From NCBI RefSeq assembly GCF_900109225.1, contig NZ_FNZK01000003.1:62001-126000 (forward strand): a stretch of DNA of 64,000 bases, read 5' to 3'. Below the pieces are notes generated by a model. It searched no databases and was not told the origin of the DNA. It saw nothing but the letters and a program-made list of their open reading frames with translations. The translations under genes and the position numbers were made by a program. This document shows positions 34,557 through 43,370 of this stretch, in pieces. The stretch's first letter is position 1; each line of letters starts with the position of its first letter. This stretch comes from Propionispira arboris (lineage in GTDB: Bacteria > Bacillota > Negativicutes > Selenomonadales > Selenomonadaceae).

Positions 34557-34707
34557 TTATATAGAATGTATTAAATAAATGATATCTAGCCTATTAGTCT
34601 GTCGGGAATTTAGTACAGGGCATCGTTTGATTCCTCCGTAACGCCACGCAACCCTATACCAAATTCCTGACGATTGCCATATAAAATATTTAATGTAACT
34701 TATGATA
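34557..34707 (+). repeat. Dispersed terminally inverted element, copy C
   Basis: About 151 bp starting two bases after the FlhB-like stop codon. It begins TATATAGAATGTATTAAAT, contains the central GCATCGTTTGATTCC and GTAACGCCACG nearly identical to copy B, and ends TGACGATTGCC, TTTAATGTAACTTATGATA. Inner arms and ends have diverged more than the central block. No coding frame. Confidence 0.78.
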
Positions 34708-34749
34708 GTTTGATTTTTTTATTAAATTGCTTGAAATGGAAGCGTTTTT

Positions 34750-35112
34750 ATGGATAATAAATGTTTGGGGGCACTTGGAGAAGCGATTGCAGCAACCTAT
34801 TTACATAGAAATGGGTATTCTGTTTTAGTGAAAAATTTTAAAGTTAAAATTGGTGAAATTGATCTTATTGTAAAAGACAAAGACGTTCTTGTTTTTGTTG
34901 AAGTAAAAACAAGGCGCAGCTTGAAATTTGGTAATGCAGCGGAAGCTGTCAATTATTATAAGCAGAGAAAAATCATTAAAGTGGCGCAGTGGTATTTGCA
35001 GCAAAAAAATATGTTGGATCAACCTTGTCGATTTGATGTGGTTGAAGTTTATTATGAAAATACAGAAAATTATCGGGTGCATCAGATAAAAAATGCATTT
35101 GAAGTGTGCTGA
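34750..35112 (+). CDS. yraN: YraN family endonuclease-like protein (UPF0102)
   Basis: A 120-residue protein with the restriction-endonuclease-like core LGALGEAIAATYLHRNGY, then GEIDLIVKDKDVLVFVEVKTRR (D-x(n)-ExK). It belongs to the YraN/UPF0102 family, which is usually next to rnhB. The catalytic residues appear present. The role is not established; Holliday-junction-type nuclease folds are the nearest relatives. The ATG follows TTGAAATGGAAGCG. Confidence 0.92.
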   Translation: MDNKCLGALGEAIAATYLHRNGYSVLVKNFKVKIGEIDLIVKDKDVLVFVEVKTRRSLKFGNAAEAVNYYKQRKIIKVAQWYLQQKNMLDQPCRFDVVEVYYENTENYRVHQIKNAFEVC

Positions 35113-35136
35113 AACAGAAAGTGAGCGAGGTCTAAA

Positions 35137-35697
35137 ATGCGTGTTATTGTTGGTATAACGGGAGCAAGCGGCTCTATTTATGGAGTTAGACTCATTGAAG
35201 TGTTAAAAGAAAAAAACTGCGAAGTGCATGCTGTTGTGACAAAAAGCGGCTTGCAAGTCATGGAATATGAATGCGGTATTTCCAAGGTGGATTTTGCGAA
35301 AAAAGTAGATGTTTTACATGAAGTCGATAATATTGGTGCATCAATCGCCAGTGGATCTTTTAAAAATGATGCAATGGTTATTGTTCCTTGCTCAATGAAG
35401 ACGTTGGGAAGTATTGCACATGGTATAGCGGATAATTTATTGACTCGAGCGGCAGATGTTACGTTAAAAGAAAGCCGCCCGCTGATTATTGTGCCCCGCG
35501 AAACCCCTGTTAATGCGATTCATTTGGAGAATATGTTGAAATTGTCACGTTTAGGCGTTCGGATTATTCCAGCTTGTCCGGGATTTTATCATCGTCCGCA
35601 GACAATCACAGATATTATTGATATGCTTGTGGGGAAAATTTGTGATTCTATGGGAATAGAACATACACTTTTTGAACGATGGACAGGAGCAAAATAA
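35137..35697 (+). CDS. ubiX: Flavin prenyltransferase UbiX
   Basis: A 186-residue flavoprotein: VGITGASGSIYGVRLIEVL, VPCSMKTLGSIAHGIADNLLTRAADV and ESRPLIIVPRETPVN. UbiX makes the prenylated FMN cofactor used by UbiD-type decarboxylases. No ubiD is visible in the window. The start ATG is preceded by GTGAGCGAGGTC. The 121 bases after it hold no clear feature apart from a probable aroE promoter region. Confidence 0.94.
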   Translation: MRVIVGITGASGSIYGVRLIEVLKEKNCEVHAVVTKSGLQVMEYECGISKVDFAKKVDVLHEVDNIGASIASGSFKNDAMVIVPCSMKTLGSIAHGIADNLLTRAADVTLKESRPLIIVPRETPVNAIHLENMLKLSRLGVRIIPACPGFYHRPQTITDIIDMLVGKICDSMGIEHTLFERWTGAK

Positions 35698-35817
35698 AGA
35701 TAAAAAATGTGCTTATTTCGTGCAGGAATTGAAAATTGTGCAGCGAAGTTTTTATTATTATAGGACAATTGAAAAAATATGTAGTTCACGTAGGTAAATG
35801 TATCTAAAAAAGTAAGG

Positions 35818-36678
35818 ATGATGAATTTGTTATATACAGGTAAGACAAAAATTTTGGGAGTTATTGGCTGCCCCGTGGAACATTCACTTTCACCAGCGAT
35901 GCAAAATGCAGCATTATTGAAGGCTGGACTGGATTATGCTTATATCGCTATGCCCGTGCAGCCAGAATGTTTACAAAATGCAGTTGCAGGAATTGTTGCG
36001 TTAGGGTTTCGCGGCTTTAATGTTACGATTCCTCATAAGGTCAATATTATGTCGCTTTTGGATACAATCGATGAAAATTCCAGAATGATTGGTGCTGTAA
36101 ATACTGTGGTGATTGAGCAGGGGAAATTAGCTGGATACAACACAGATTCCATCGGATTTATTGTCGCATTAAAAAAACAAAATTTTGTAATTGAGCATAA
36201 AAAAGCTGCTCTTTTGGGTGCTGGTGGTGCAGCTCGGGCAATTATTTGGGGTTTGATTTCCAATAAAATTCAGCAAATTGTCATTGGTGTTCGCAATATC
36301 GAAAAAGTAAAACCTCTAGTTGAAGAATTTAAGAAATTTATCGATATTGAATTATTCCACTGGGAAGATCCGGTGTTTCAGAAAAAATTAGGTTCAGTTG
36401 ATTTATTGATTAATACGACGCCTTTGGGTATGCATCCTAAAATAGATGAAAGTCCGGCCGTCAATTGGCAGTATATAAAAAATGATACATTTGTTTATGA
36501 CATTATTTATACGCCTCAGGAAACCAAGTTTTTAGCTGCGGCTAAAAAACACGGCAATCCGACGCTAAATGGTGAACAGATGTTAGTAGAACAAGGAGCA
36601 GCTGCGTTTGAATTATGGACGAAACAAAGACCTGATACACAGATTATGACCGAACAATTACAAAAAGCCCTCGGTTAA
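35818..36678 (+). CDS. aroE: Shikimate dehydrogenase
   Basis: A 286-residue NADP-dependent dehydrogenase converting 3-dehydroshikimate to shikimate. Motifs: GCPVEHSLSPAMQNAALL, FNVTIPHKVNIM (catalytic Lys), GAVNTVV, GAGGAARAIIWGL and NTTPLGMHP. GTAAGG lies before the ATG at 35818. It is separated from aroCKB by the pilus cluster. Its stop codon coincides with the start of repeat copy F. Confidence 0.95.
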   Translation: MMNLLYTGKTKILGVIGCPVEHSLSPAMQNAALLKAGLDYAYIAMPVQPECLQNAVAGIVALGFRGFNVTIPHKVNIMSLLDTIDENSRMIGAVNTVVIEQGKLAGYNTDSIGFIVALKKQNFVIEHKKAALLGAGGAARAIIWGLISNKIQQIVIGVRNIEKVKPLVEEFKKFIDIELFHWEDPVFQKKLGSVDLLINTTPLGMHPKIDESPAVNWQYIKNDTFVYDIIYTPQETKFLAAAKKHGNPTLNGEQMLVEQGAAAFELWTKQRPDTQIMTEQLQKALG

Positions 36679-36719
36679 ATCCTGGCAGACTAATAGGATA
36701 AATGCAACTTATATATATG
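36677..36719 (-). repeat. Dispersed element, copy F (left-end module only)
   Basis: About 43 bases starting at the aroE stop codon. On the minus strand it reads CATATATATAAGTTGCATT, then TCCTATTAGTCTGCCAGG, matching the left module of copies A-C (AGTCTGCC) in an internally deleted form. Confidence 0.55.
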
Positions 36720-36760
36720 TTTTTGTAAATTTTTATTTTGAGTAGATGGGGTGATATACC

Positions 36761-38041
36761 ATGCCAATAATGCTGGAAGATCATTATACAATGGAAATGC
36801 TCATACATAAAATGCTGCATAGCATTGAGGTGGAGACAAGTCCTTATAAGCCGCCTCAGCCAAAAGCTCCAAATGATGCGCCAGTTATTATGCTTGTTGA
36901 TAAAATTATCCAACAAGCAATTGACGTCAATGCGAGTGATATTCATATTGAACCAACAGCTGAGATAGTTCGGATACGGTTTCGTATTGATGGACAGCTT
37001 TGCGAAACGCATGAACTGCCGATCTCAGTTCATGCGTTTTTTGTTTCGCGCCTCAAAATTATGAGCTCTTTAGATACAACAGAAACACGTATGCCGCAAG
37101 ATGGTCGCATCCATTATGAATATGCGCAGAAAAAAATTGATTTGCGGATATCAACAATGCCGGTTATGTATGGTGAAAAAGTGGTAATTCGTATTTTAGA
37201 TAAATCGGCATCCTTGCTGCAGACGAGTGAATTAGGATTTTCACCCGCAAATTTTAAGCTTTTTACAGATATTTGCCACCGGTCATATGGGATGATATTA
37301 AATACCGGTCCAGTTAACTCGGGTAAAACTACAACTTTATATGCAGCCTTAAACGCAATCAATACACCTAGTAAAAATATCATTACCATAGAAGATCCAG
37401 TGGAGTATTGTTTGGATGGAATTAGCCAGATTCAGGTGAATCCTAAAAAGGGACTCAGCTTTTCGGTTGGCCTGCGGTCAATTTTGCGGCAAGACCCGAA
37501 CATCATTATGGTTGGTGAAATTCGTGATAACGAAACAGCTGAAATTGCTGTGCGAGCTGCTTTAACAGGACATCTTGTTTTTAGTACGCTGCATACGAAT
37601 AATGCAATTGGGGCGATTGTTCGTCTCTTTGATATGGGAATTGAACCTTTTTTAATCGCATCCTCTATTTTAGGTGTTTTGGCACAGCGTTTAGTTCGTA
37701 AAATTTGCCCAGACTGCAAAGAGGCCTATATTGTAAAAGAAAATTCTCCTGAACGTAAATATTTAGAAAATTTCTATCAACCAGGGATCGTCCTTTACCG
37801 TGGCAGAGGGTGCGGGTCTTGTGGCGGAACGGGTTATAAAGGGCGCATGGCTATTCAGGAAGTTTTGGTGATGAATGATACAGTTCGTGCGTCTTTTCAA
37901 AATGGAATATCGATTTCTCTGATAAAACATAGTGTTTCTCAAGCAAATATGGTGCCAATTTATCAAGATGGCATTCAAAAAGCATTAGCAGGGAATACAT
38001 CGTTAGCAGAGGTTGTGAGAGTAACCTATGGAAATTTGTAA
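36761..38041 (+). CDS. pilB: Type IV pilus assembly ATPase PilB
   Basis: A 426-residue GspE/PilB-type secretion ATPase. ASDIHIEPTAEIVRIRFRIDG is the N2 domain, the Walker A is GPVNSGKTTT (about residue 186), and the Asp and His boxes are present. A zinc tetracysteine CPDC ... CGSCGGTG is conserved. The long N-terminal MshEN-type domain of larger PilB proteins is missing. It powers pilus extension. The last 14 bases overlap pilT. Confidence 0.93.
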   Translation: MPIMLEDHYTMEMLIHKMLHSIEVETSPYKPPQPKAPNDAPVIMLVDKIIQQAIDVNASDIHIEPTAEIVRIRFRIDGQLCETHELPISVHAFFVSRLKIMSSLDTTETRMPQDGRIHYEYAQKKIDLRISTMPVMYGEKVVIRILDKSASLLQTSELGFSPANFKLFTDICHRSYGMILNTGPVNSGKTTTLYAALNAINTPSKNIITIEDPVEYCLDGISQIQVNPKKGLSFSVGLRSILRQDPNIIMVGEIRDNETAEIAVRAALTGHLVFSTLHTNNAIGAIVRLFDMGIEPFLIASSILGVLAQRLVRKICPDCKEAYIVKENSPERKYLENFYQPGIVLYRGRGCGSCGGTGYKGRMAIQEVLVMNDTVRASFQNGISISLIKHSVSQANMVPIYQDGIQKALAGNTSLAEVVRVTYGNL

Positions 38042-39098
38042 CGAATCACTTAAATTGGCAGAAAATTTTGTTTATATTATTTTAAAAGAAGGTGTTGAAC
38101 AAAAAGCATCGGATATCCATTTGACAGTGGGTGCGCCACCCGCTTTTCGTAAAAATGGCCTTTTACATTTCCAAAAACAACAAGCGTTAGAAAAAACAGA
38201 GTTAGATGCTATTTTTTGCTTTATGACAAATTCGGACCAGCAAATAAAATTAGACCAAAAAGCAGAATTGGATTTTATCTATGAGTTTCCCCAAGTGGGA
38301 CGTTTCAGGGTTCATGCTTTTCGACAGCGAAGCTGTATTGCAATGGCGATACGCATTGTCGAAAAGACGATCCGCAGCTTGTCGATGCTGAATCAAACAA
38401 GTATTTTACAGAATATGTTGCTCAAAAAACATGGTCTTATTTTATTGACAGGGAGCACTGGATCAGGAAAATCGACGACTTTAGCCGCAATGGTGGATTG
38501 GCTGAATCAAACCCAAGCCTACCATATCGTTACATTAGAAGATCCTATTGAATATATTTATCCGCATCAAAAAAGTTTGGTGAATCAGCGAGAATACGGG
38601 CTGGACTTTTTTTCCTTTCATGAAGCACTACGAGCTGCTTTACGTGAAGACCCCGACGTTATTATGGTGGGTGAACTGCGCGATGCAGAGACCATGCTCA
38701 CGGCGATTACAGCCGCAGAAACAGGCCATCTTGTTTTAGGAACTTTACATACATTTGACACCATCGAGGCAATCAATCGTATTATTAGTATGTTTCCAAC
38801 TCACCAACAAGGTCAGATCCGTATGCAGATGGCAATGACTTTGCAAGGAATTATTGCGCAGCAGCTTATTTTACGTAAAGATGGAAATGGGAGGGTATGT
38901 GCCATGGAAATTCTGGTTGTTACCGCAGCTATTCGTAATTTGATTCGCGAGGGAAAAATACAGCAGATTTTTTCACAATTGCAAACGGGTAGAAAATTTG
39001 GGATGAATACGATGGCTATGGCATTACAAGCATTGTTGGAAAAAGATATCATCACCCAAGAGGTGGCGGCTTCATGTCAACGAGGTGATGCATTTTGA
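38028..39098 (+). CDS. pilT: Type IV pilus retraction ATPase PilT
   Basis: A 356-residue ATPase: ASDIHLTVGAPPAFRKNG, Walker A GSTGSGKSTTLAAM, EDPIEY, REDPDVIMVGELRD and AAETGHLVLGTLHT. Absence of the zinc tetracysteine and the PilT-specific AIRNLIREGKIQQIFSQLQTG point to the retraction motor, implying twitching or DNA uptake. The ATG at 38028 overlaps pilB. Confidence 0.95.
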   Translation: MEICNESLKLAENFVYIILKEGVEQKASDIHLTVGAPPAFRKNGLLHFQKQQALEKTELDAIFCFMTNSDQQIKLDQKAELDFIYEFPQVGRFRVHAFRQRSCIAMAIRIVEKTIRSLSMLNQTSILQNMLLKKHGLILLTGSTGSGKSTTLAAMVDWLNQTQAYHIVTLEDPIEYIYPHQKSLVNQREYGLDFFSFHEALRAALREDPDVIMVGELRDAETMLTAITAAETGHLVLGTLHTFDTIEAINRIISMFPTHQQGQIRMQMAMTLQGIIAQQLILRKDGNGRVCAMEILVVTAAIRNLIREGKIQQIFSQLQTGRKFGMNTMAMALQALLEKDIITQEVAASCQRGDAF

Positions 39099-39104
39099 AC
39101 GGGG

Positions 39105-40319
39105 GTGCTTTTGCTGGATCGCTATGGGTATGAAATACGGAATATAGCAGGACGTGTAATGGTAGGCGAAATTCGAGCCGAATCAAAGCAGGCGGCGGTG
39201 CATTTAATTAGGGAAGATGGCTATTACATTACGAAAATCAAAAAAATTACAACAATCAAAAACATGGTTACTATGGGAAATGGCGTTAAAGACAAAGAAA
39301 TCGTTCTTTTATGCCGACAATTGGCCATTATGGTGACAGCTGGTATTCCATTAGCTGATAGTCTGGGAATTCTGATGAACCAAACCGGGACAGGGACATT
39401 AAGAGATATTTTGCGTGTGATTTATATGCAGTTGCAAGAAGGACAAACGTTGTCGAATGCATTAGCTTCATATGCATCGGTTTTTCCATCGGTTATGGTT
39501 TATATGATTGCTGCGGGAGAGCGTGGCGGAGTTTTGGATATAGTACTGAATCGTTTGTCTGTTTATTTGGAAAAAGATTATCAAATGCGTGAAAAATTAA
39601 AATCAGCGATGTTATATCCATTGTTACTTATGTCGTTGTCTGTCATTGTATTGGTTTTCATTTTAGTATTTATTATGCCGCTTTTTGTGACACTATTTGA
39701 TAATGCAAATGTACAGCTGCCTCTCGTAACGCGTCTTTTATTAGCAGGAAGCTATTTTGTGGTGAATTATGGATGGACACTTATCTTATTTTTTAGTCTA
39801 ATTGGTGCAATAGGGTATTCTGTTTATCAAAGACCGCCCTGCCGGGAGCGTCTGGATCAAATGTTGTTAAAAATACCGTTCCTGGGTGAATTTTTTACTA
39901 AAATGGCAATTGCGAGGTTTAGTTCAACCTTAGCAGCTCTTCTTAAAGGTGGAGTTCCTATCGATAAGGCAGTGGGGATTGTAACAAAGATTATTGATAA
40001 TTTGTATTTAATAAAAATTTTTTTAATTGCAAAAAGCGACTTACAAAAAGGTGTTTCTTTATCGAAATCCCTGCAAGATCAGACGGTGTTTGAACCTATG
40101 TTTTTACAAATGATGGTGGTAGGTGAAACGACAGGAGAATTGGATCAGATTTTGCAGAAAGCAGCCCAGTATTATGAAAATGACGTAGATCGTATTTCTG
40201 AACGAATGGGAACTTTACTCGAACCTCTGATGATTATAATTTTAGGGATTATCATAGGCAGTATTGTATTGTCAATTGCTTGGCCAATGTTTGATTCGCT
40301 TACATATATCAACCAATAA
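39105..40319 (+). CDS. pilC: Type IV pilus inner-membrane platform protein PilC
   Basis: A 404-residue GspF/PilC-family protein with two T2SSF domains (about 70-190 and 275-395) and three membrane segments (about 172-196, 222-246, 372-394). LLCRQLAIMVTAGIPLADSL and FSSTLAALLKGGVPIDKAV are the repeated domain signatures. Start uncertain: GTG at 39105 or TTG at 39111 beside GGGGG. It follows pilT by six bases. Confidence 0.92.
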   Translation: MLLLDRYGYEIRNIAGRVMVGEIRAESKQAAVHLIREDGYYITKIKKITTIKNMVTMGNGVKDKEIVLLCRQLAIMVTAGIPLADSLGILMNQTGTGTLRDILRVIYMQLQEGQTLSNALASYASVFPSVMVYMIAAGERGGVLDIVLNRLSVYLEKDYQMREKLKSAMLYPLLLMSLSVIVLVFILVFIMPLFVTLFDNANVQLPLVTRLLLAGSYFVVNYGWTLILFFSLIGAIGYSVYQRPPCRERLDQMLLKIPFLGEFFTKMAIARFSSTLAALLKGGVPIDKAVGIVTKIIDNLYLIKIFLIAKSDLQKGVSLSKSLQDQTVFEPMFLQMMVVGETTGELDQILQKAAQYYENDVDRISERMGTLLEPLMIIILGIIIGSIVLSIAWPMFDSLTYINQ

Positions 40320-40343
40320 AATTAAGCAAGGGGAGCGCTTCGC

Positions 40344-40745
40344 ATGTTTAAATATATTAAAAATAATCAAAATGGTTTTACTTTATTAGAATTAATGATC
40401 GTAATTGCCATCGTTAGCATTTTATCGCTGATCGCCATTCCTAAATTTAATGATGCAATTGCCCAAGCGAATACAGCTCGAATACAATCTGACTTACAGA
40501 CAATTGATACAGCTATTGTAATGTATCAGGCACAAAATGGTAAATATCCCAGTAATATTGGTACGGATTTAAATTCTTTTATTACGGGAGCTGATACATT
40601 AAAAGCCCCTAAGGGATTCTGTTTTGTTAAGAATGGTGGTACGGATGGAAAAGTTAAAATTGAAAATACGGCCTATGAGTTAAATGCCGATGGTGATCAT
40701 GCTTTGTGCCAAGGTAAAATGGCAAATGAATTTGGTACTACCTAA
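40344..40745 (+). CDS. Major-type prepilin (type IV pilin)
   Basis: A 133-residue prepilin. The leader ends in NG, followed by FTLLELMIVIAIVSILSLIA with Glu at +5, the classical site for prepilin peptidase. The mature part has two cysteines (about residues 93 and 122) that could form the pilin D-loop. GGGGAGCGC precedes the ATG. As the first pilin after pilC with the strictest leader, it is probably the major subunit. It may polymerise with the minor pilins below. Confidence 0.9.
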   Translation: MFKYIKNNQNGFTLLELMIVIAIVSILSLIAIPKFNDAIAQANTARIQSDLQTIDTAIVMYQAQNGKYPSNIGTDLNSFITGADTLKAPKGFCFVKNGGTDGKVKIENTAYELNADGDHALCQGKMANEFGTT

Positions 40746-40797
40746 AAAACAAACAGGTGTTTGGAACGGATCAAATAAAACGATGGGAGATAGTTTT

Positions 40798-41544
40798 ATG
40801 GACATCTGGATTGGCATAATTGGCTTGAGTTTAGGGAGCTTTTTGAATACGTGTATTTATCGAATACCACGTCATCAGTCTATTATATGGCCACGTTCTT
40901 ATTGTACAAGTTGCGGCAGGCAAATTCGCAGCATCGATTTAGTGCCATTTTTTAGTTGGATTTTCCTTCATGGTCACTGCTATTATTGTCGAGCGCCTAT
41001 CTCCTGCCGCTATGCAGTGATTGAAGTGTTAACAAGTCTTACAAGCGTGATTGTTTACAAAAACGAAAACGGAAGTGCAGCTTTTTTTGCGGGAATCTTA
41101 CTAATAGGTTTTTTGATTAGTATCGCTTTTATCGATTATGACTGGCATTTGATTTTTGATAAAGTTTTGCTTAGTTTTGCTTTTTGTGGAGGTATTGTTC
41201 AAATGTTTTTAGGACAGACTTCTTATCTAAATATGTTTTTGGGTTTTTTGACGGGCGGTGGCTGTTTGCTTCTTTTTATGATTTTGAGCCATGGTGGTAT
41301 GGGAGGCGGGGATGTTAAATTTGCCGCAGTACTAGGTATTTGGTTTGGTTGGCAGGATATTTTATTGATTTTATGGATCGCGTTTGTTTTAGGCGGTTTG
41401 GTGGGAATTCTACTTTTAGCAACAGGCAAAAAAACACGGAAAGATTTTGTGCCGTTCGGACCATTTTTAGCATTTGCTGCATTTTTCATTTATTTATATG
41501 GAAACATTATTCTATCTGTTTATCAGGCAATTGCTTATGGATGA
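40798..41544 (+). CDS. pilD: Prepilin peptidase / N-methyltransferase
   Basis: A 248-residue multi-pass membrane aspartic peptidase. Two CxxC pairs (CTSCGRQIRS and CYYCRAPISC, about residues 36-66) are typical of PilD. Aspartates at IAFIDYDWHLIFD and GGGDVKFAAVLG (GxGD) form the active site. I chose the ATG at 40798 with GGGAGA upstream; an earlier in-frame ATG lies inside the pilin gene. It cleaves and methylates the prepilins of this cluster. Its last 8 bases overlap the next gene. Confidence 0.93.
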   Translation: MDIWIGIIGLSLGSFLNTCIYRIPRHQSIIWPRSYCTSCGRQIRSIDLVPFFSWIFLHGHCYYCRAPISCRYAVIEVLTSLTSVIVYKNENGSAAFFAGILLIGFLISIAFIDYDWHLIFDKVLLSFAFCGGIVQMFLGQTSYLNMFLGFLTGGGCLLLFMILSHGGMGGGDVKFAAVLGIWFGWQDILLILWIAFVLGGLVGILLLATGKKTRKDFVPFGPFLAFAAFFIYLYGNIILSVYQAIAYG

Positions 41545-41992
41545 GCAGGGAACGTCCTATATTGAGCTATTGTGTGTCTTATTGATTATAAATATACTGG
41601 CTGCCCTGATTTTACCTAAACTTACGATGATAGATAAAACAAGTTTGGATTATGAGGCAAGATATCTGGTTTCTGATTTACGTTGGATGCAGGAACAATC
41701 GATTTATCGAATGAATGGGAATGCAAAATTCAATCGAATTGAGTTTGACACCATGCCAAAGCTGGTGATGGATCAGAATCCAGAGTCTGGTTATGTTATT
41801 TTTCAAGGTTCAAATATCGTAAAACAACATACTTTTACGAAACCAATTACAATTCCCACTAATTATGTGAATGTACGTTTTACGATTGATGGACGCATGA
41901 ATCCGCCCCGGACCATTTATTTATATAAAGGGCATGAACGGCTGGCGGTAATAATTGATGTGGCAGGACGGATTCGGATAGAAAAGCCATGA
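41537..41992 (+). CDS. Minor pilin, GspH/FimT-like
   Basis: A 151-residue pseudopilin. The leader MDEQG is followed by TSYIELLCVLLIINILAALI with Glu at +5. The mature part is beta-rich and has the RWMQEQSIY stretch of GspH/FimT proteins. I chose the ATG at 41537, inside the pilD end. It is likely a tip or priming component. Confidence 0.8.
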   Translation: MDEQGTSYIELLCVLLIINILAALILPKLTMIDKTSLDYEARYLVSDLRWMQEQSIYRMNGNAKFNRIEFDTMPKLVMDQNPESGYVIFQGSNIVKQHTFTKPITIPTNYVNVRFTIDGRMNPPRTIYLYKGHERLAVIIDVAGRIRIEKP

Positions 41993-42017
41993 AGTTTCTT
42001 TAAGTGAGGTTATATTT

Positions 42018-42413
42018 ATGCATGAAAATGGATTTTTTTTAGTGGAGGTAATGGTACTATCGGCTATTGCTTTTGCGATTGCGGCATTGTTTAGTTTATA
42101 TACCATTAGTGGAAAATCAATGGAACATACAACAATTCAAATTACCGCTGGTTTCTTAGCGCAAAAGCAATTAGCGTATATTAAAGGTGATACAGCAGTA
42201 TTGCAAATGTATCAAAATGGCATAATTCCCTGGCAAGATAGTGATGATCCTATTCCTGTCAAAAAAAATGGTATAGCTTATGTTATAAATACTACAGTCG
42301 ATTCTGTGCCAAATAATGAGGCATTGAAAAAAGTAGTTGTGGTGGTTTCATGGGAAGAAAATCATATAAATAAACAAGTCAGCATGGCAACGCTGGTTTC
42401 CTGCCATGGATAA
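42018..42413 (+). CDS. Minor pilin, PilV-like
   Basis: A 131-residue pseudopilin. Leader MHENG, then FFLVEVMVLSAIAFAIAALF with Glu at +5. The rest resembles PilV/GspI. AAGTGAGG is upstream. It overlaps the next gene by 8 bases, so translation is coupled. Confidence 0.78.
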   Translation: MHENGFFLVEVMVLSAIAFAIAALFSLYTISGKSMEHTTIQITAGFLAQKQLAYIKGDTAVLQMYQNGIIPWQDSDDPIPVKKNGIAYVINTTVDSVPNNEALKKVVVVVSWEENHINKQVSMATLVSCHG

Positions 42414-42909
42414 ACTGCGGCAGGTCCTACATAATAAAAAGGGAGCGTCACTGGTCGAGATGTTAGTGACTATGCCTCTGCTATGTTTTTTATTGCTTAC
42501 AATTGGAACGAGTTTTCTTTTATTGATGAAATTTTATAGTAGCTATCTAGGTGATTTAGAATTACAGCAACAGATGCGATTTGCGCTACTTAGTATGACG
42601 CGAGATATTGCAGCGGCAAAGATCGTTGAAATAGGGGAGGATAAACTGGAAATTACGACTAAACGCCATTTAGAGCAAGAAAAACAGATTCTTTATGAAT
42701 TAAATACGGGACCCACGATCAATCGTTTAATGAAAGATAATCAACCGTTGACGGGAGAAAGTAAAGTTGCTGCTATTTCTATTACAAAATTCAATTGCAA
42801 AAAAATCAAGCATCATATTATCAATATAGCAATCGAAGGGGTAAATGAAAATACGAATAAAAAAATTTCACTAGAAACAGCTGTTGCTACGATGGTGGAT
42901 GGATCATAA
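42406..42909 (+). CDS. Minor pilin, PilW/GspJ-like
   Basis: A 167-residue pseudopilin with leader MDKLRQVLHNKKG, followed by ASLVEMLVTMPLLCFLLL with Glu at +5. The helical LQQQMRFALLSMTRDIAAAK is typical of PilW/GspJ. Translation is coupled to the preceding minor pilin gene. Confidence 0.78.
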   Translation: MDKLRQVLHNKKGASLVEMLVTMPLLCFLLLTIGTSFLLLMKFYSSYLGDLELQQQMRFALLSMTRDIAAAKIVEIGEDKLEITTKRHLEQEKQILYELNTGPTINRLMKDNQPLTGESKVAAISITKFNCKKIKHHIINIAIEGVNENTNKKISLETAVATMVDGS

Positions 42910-42935
42910 GTGTTTAAGAGGATTAAGGTGAAAGG

Positions 42936-43343
42936 ATGCAAAAAGGTTTTGGCTCAATTTTGGGATTATGCATTATGGTTGTTCTTTTATTTTTAGGAAC
43001 AGGTTTGTTTCTTATTAGTCAGAATGAACAGCATATGGCAAATGATTTTGTGTCGGGCATGCAGGCTCAAAATTTGGCGGAAGCAGGAGTGCAGGATGGG
43101 CTGTGCTTTTTAAAAAATGATTCAGACCTATTTTACCGAGCCCGAAACGGGTTACTAGATAATGATTCGATATTGAAATCACGTACAGACGCTTTTAGAG
43201 AAGGCACCTATGAAGTTTATATGACGAATGCGGATGACCAATTGCTAGTCATGTCTATTGGACATGTGGGCAAGATAAAAGCTCAGATTGTTGTTTATTT
43301 ACAATTTAAAAATGATGAATTTGAGATTGTACGTTGTGAATAA
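42936..43343 (+). CDS. Minor pilin, PilX/GspK-like
   Basis: A 135-residue protein with leader MQKG, followed by FGSILGLCIMVVLLFLGTGL. It lacks Glu at +5, as is usual for PilX/GspK-type subunits, and has AQNLAEAGVQDGLCFL. It completes a set of four minor pilins that in other bacteria form the pilus-priming tip complex. Confidence 0.75.
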   Translation: MQKGFGSILGLCIMVVLLFLGTGLFLISQNEQHMANDFVSGMQAQNLAEAGVQDGLCFLKNDSDLFYRARNGLLDNDSILKSRTDAFREGTYEVYMTNADDQLLVMSIGHVGKIKAQIVVYLQFKNDEFEIVRCE

Positions 43344-43370
43344 TATGTTTTAATGGGGAGCTTCAGAGGA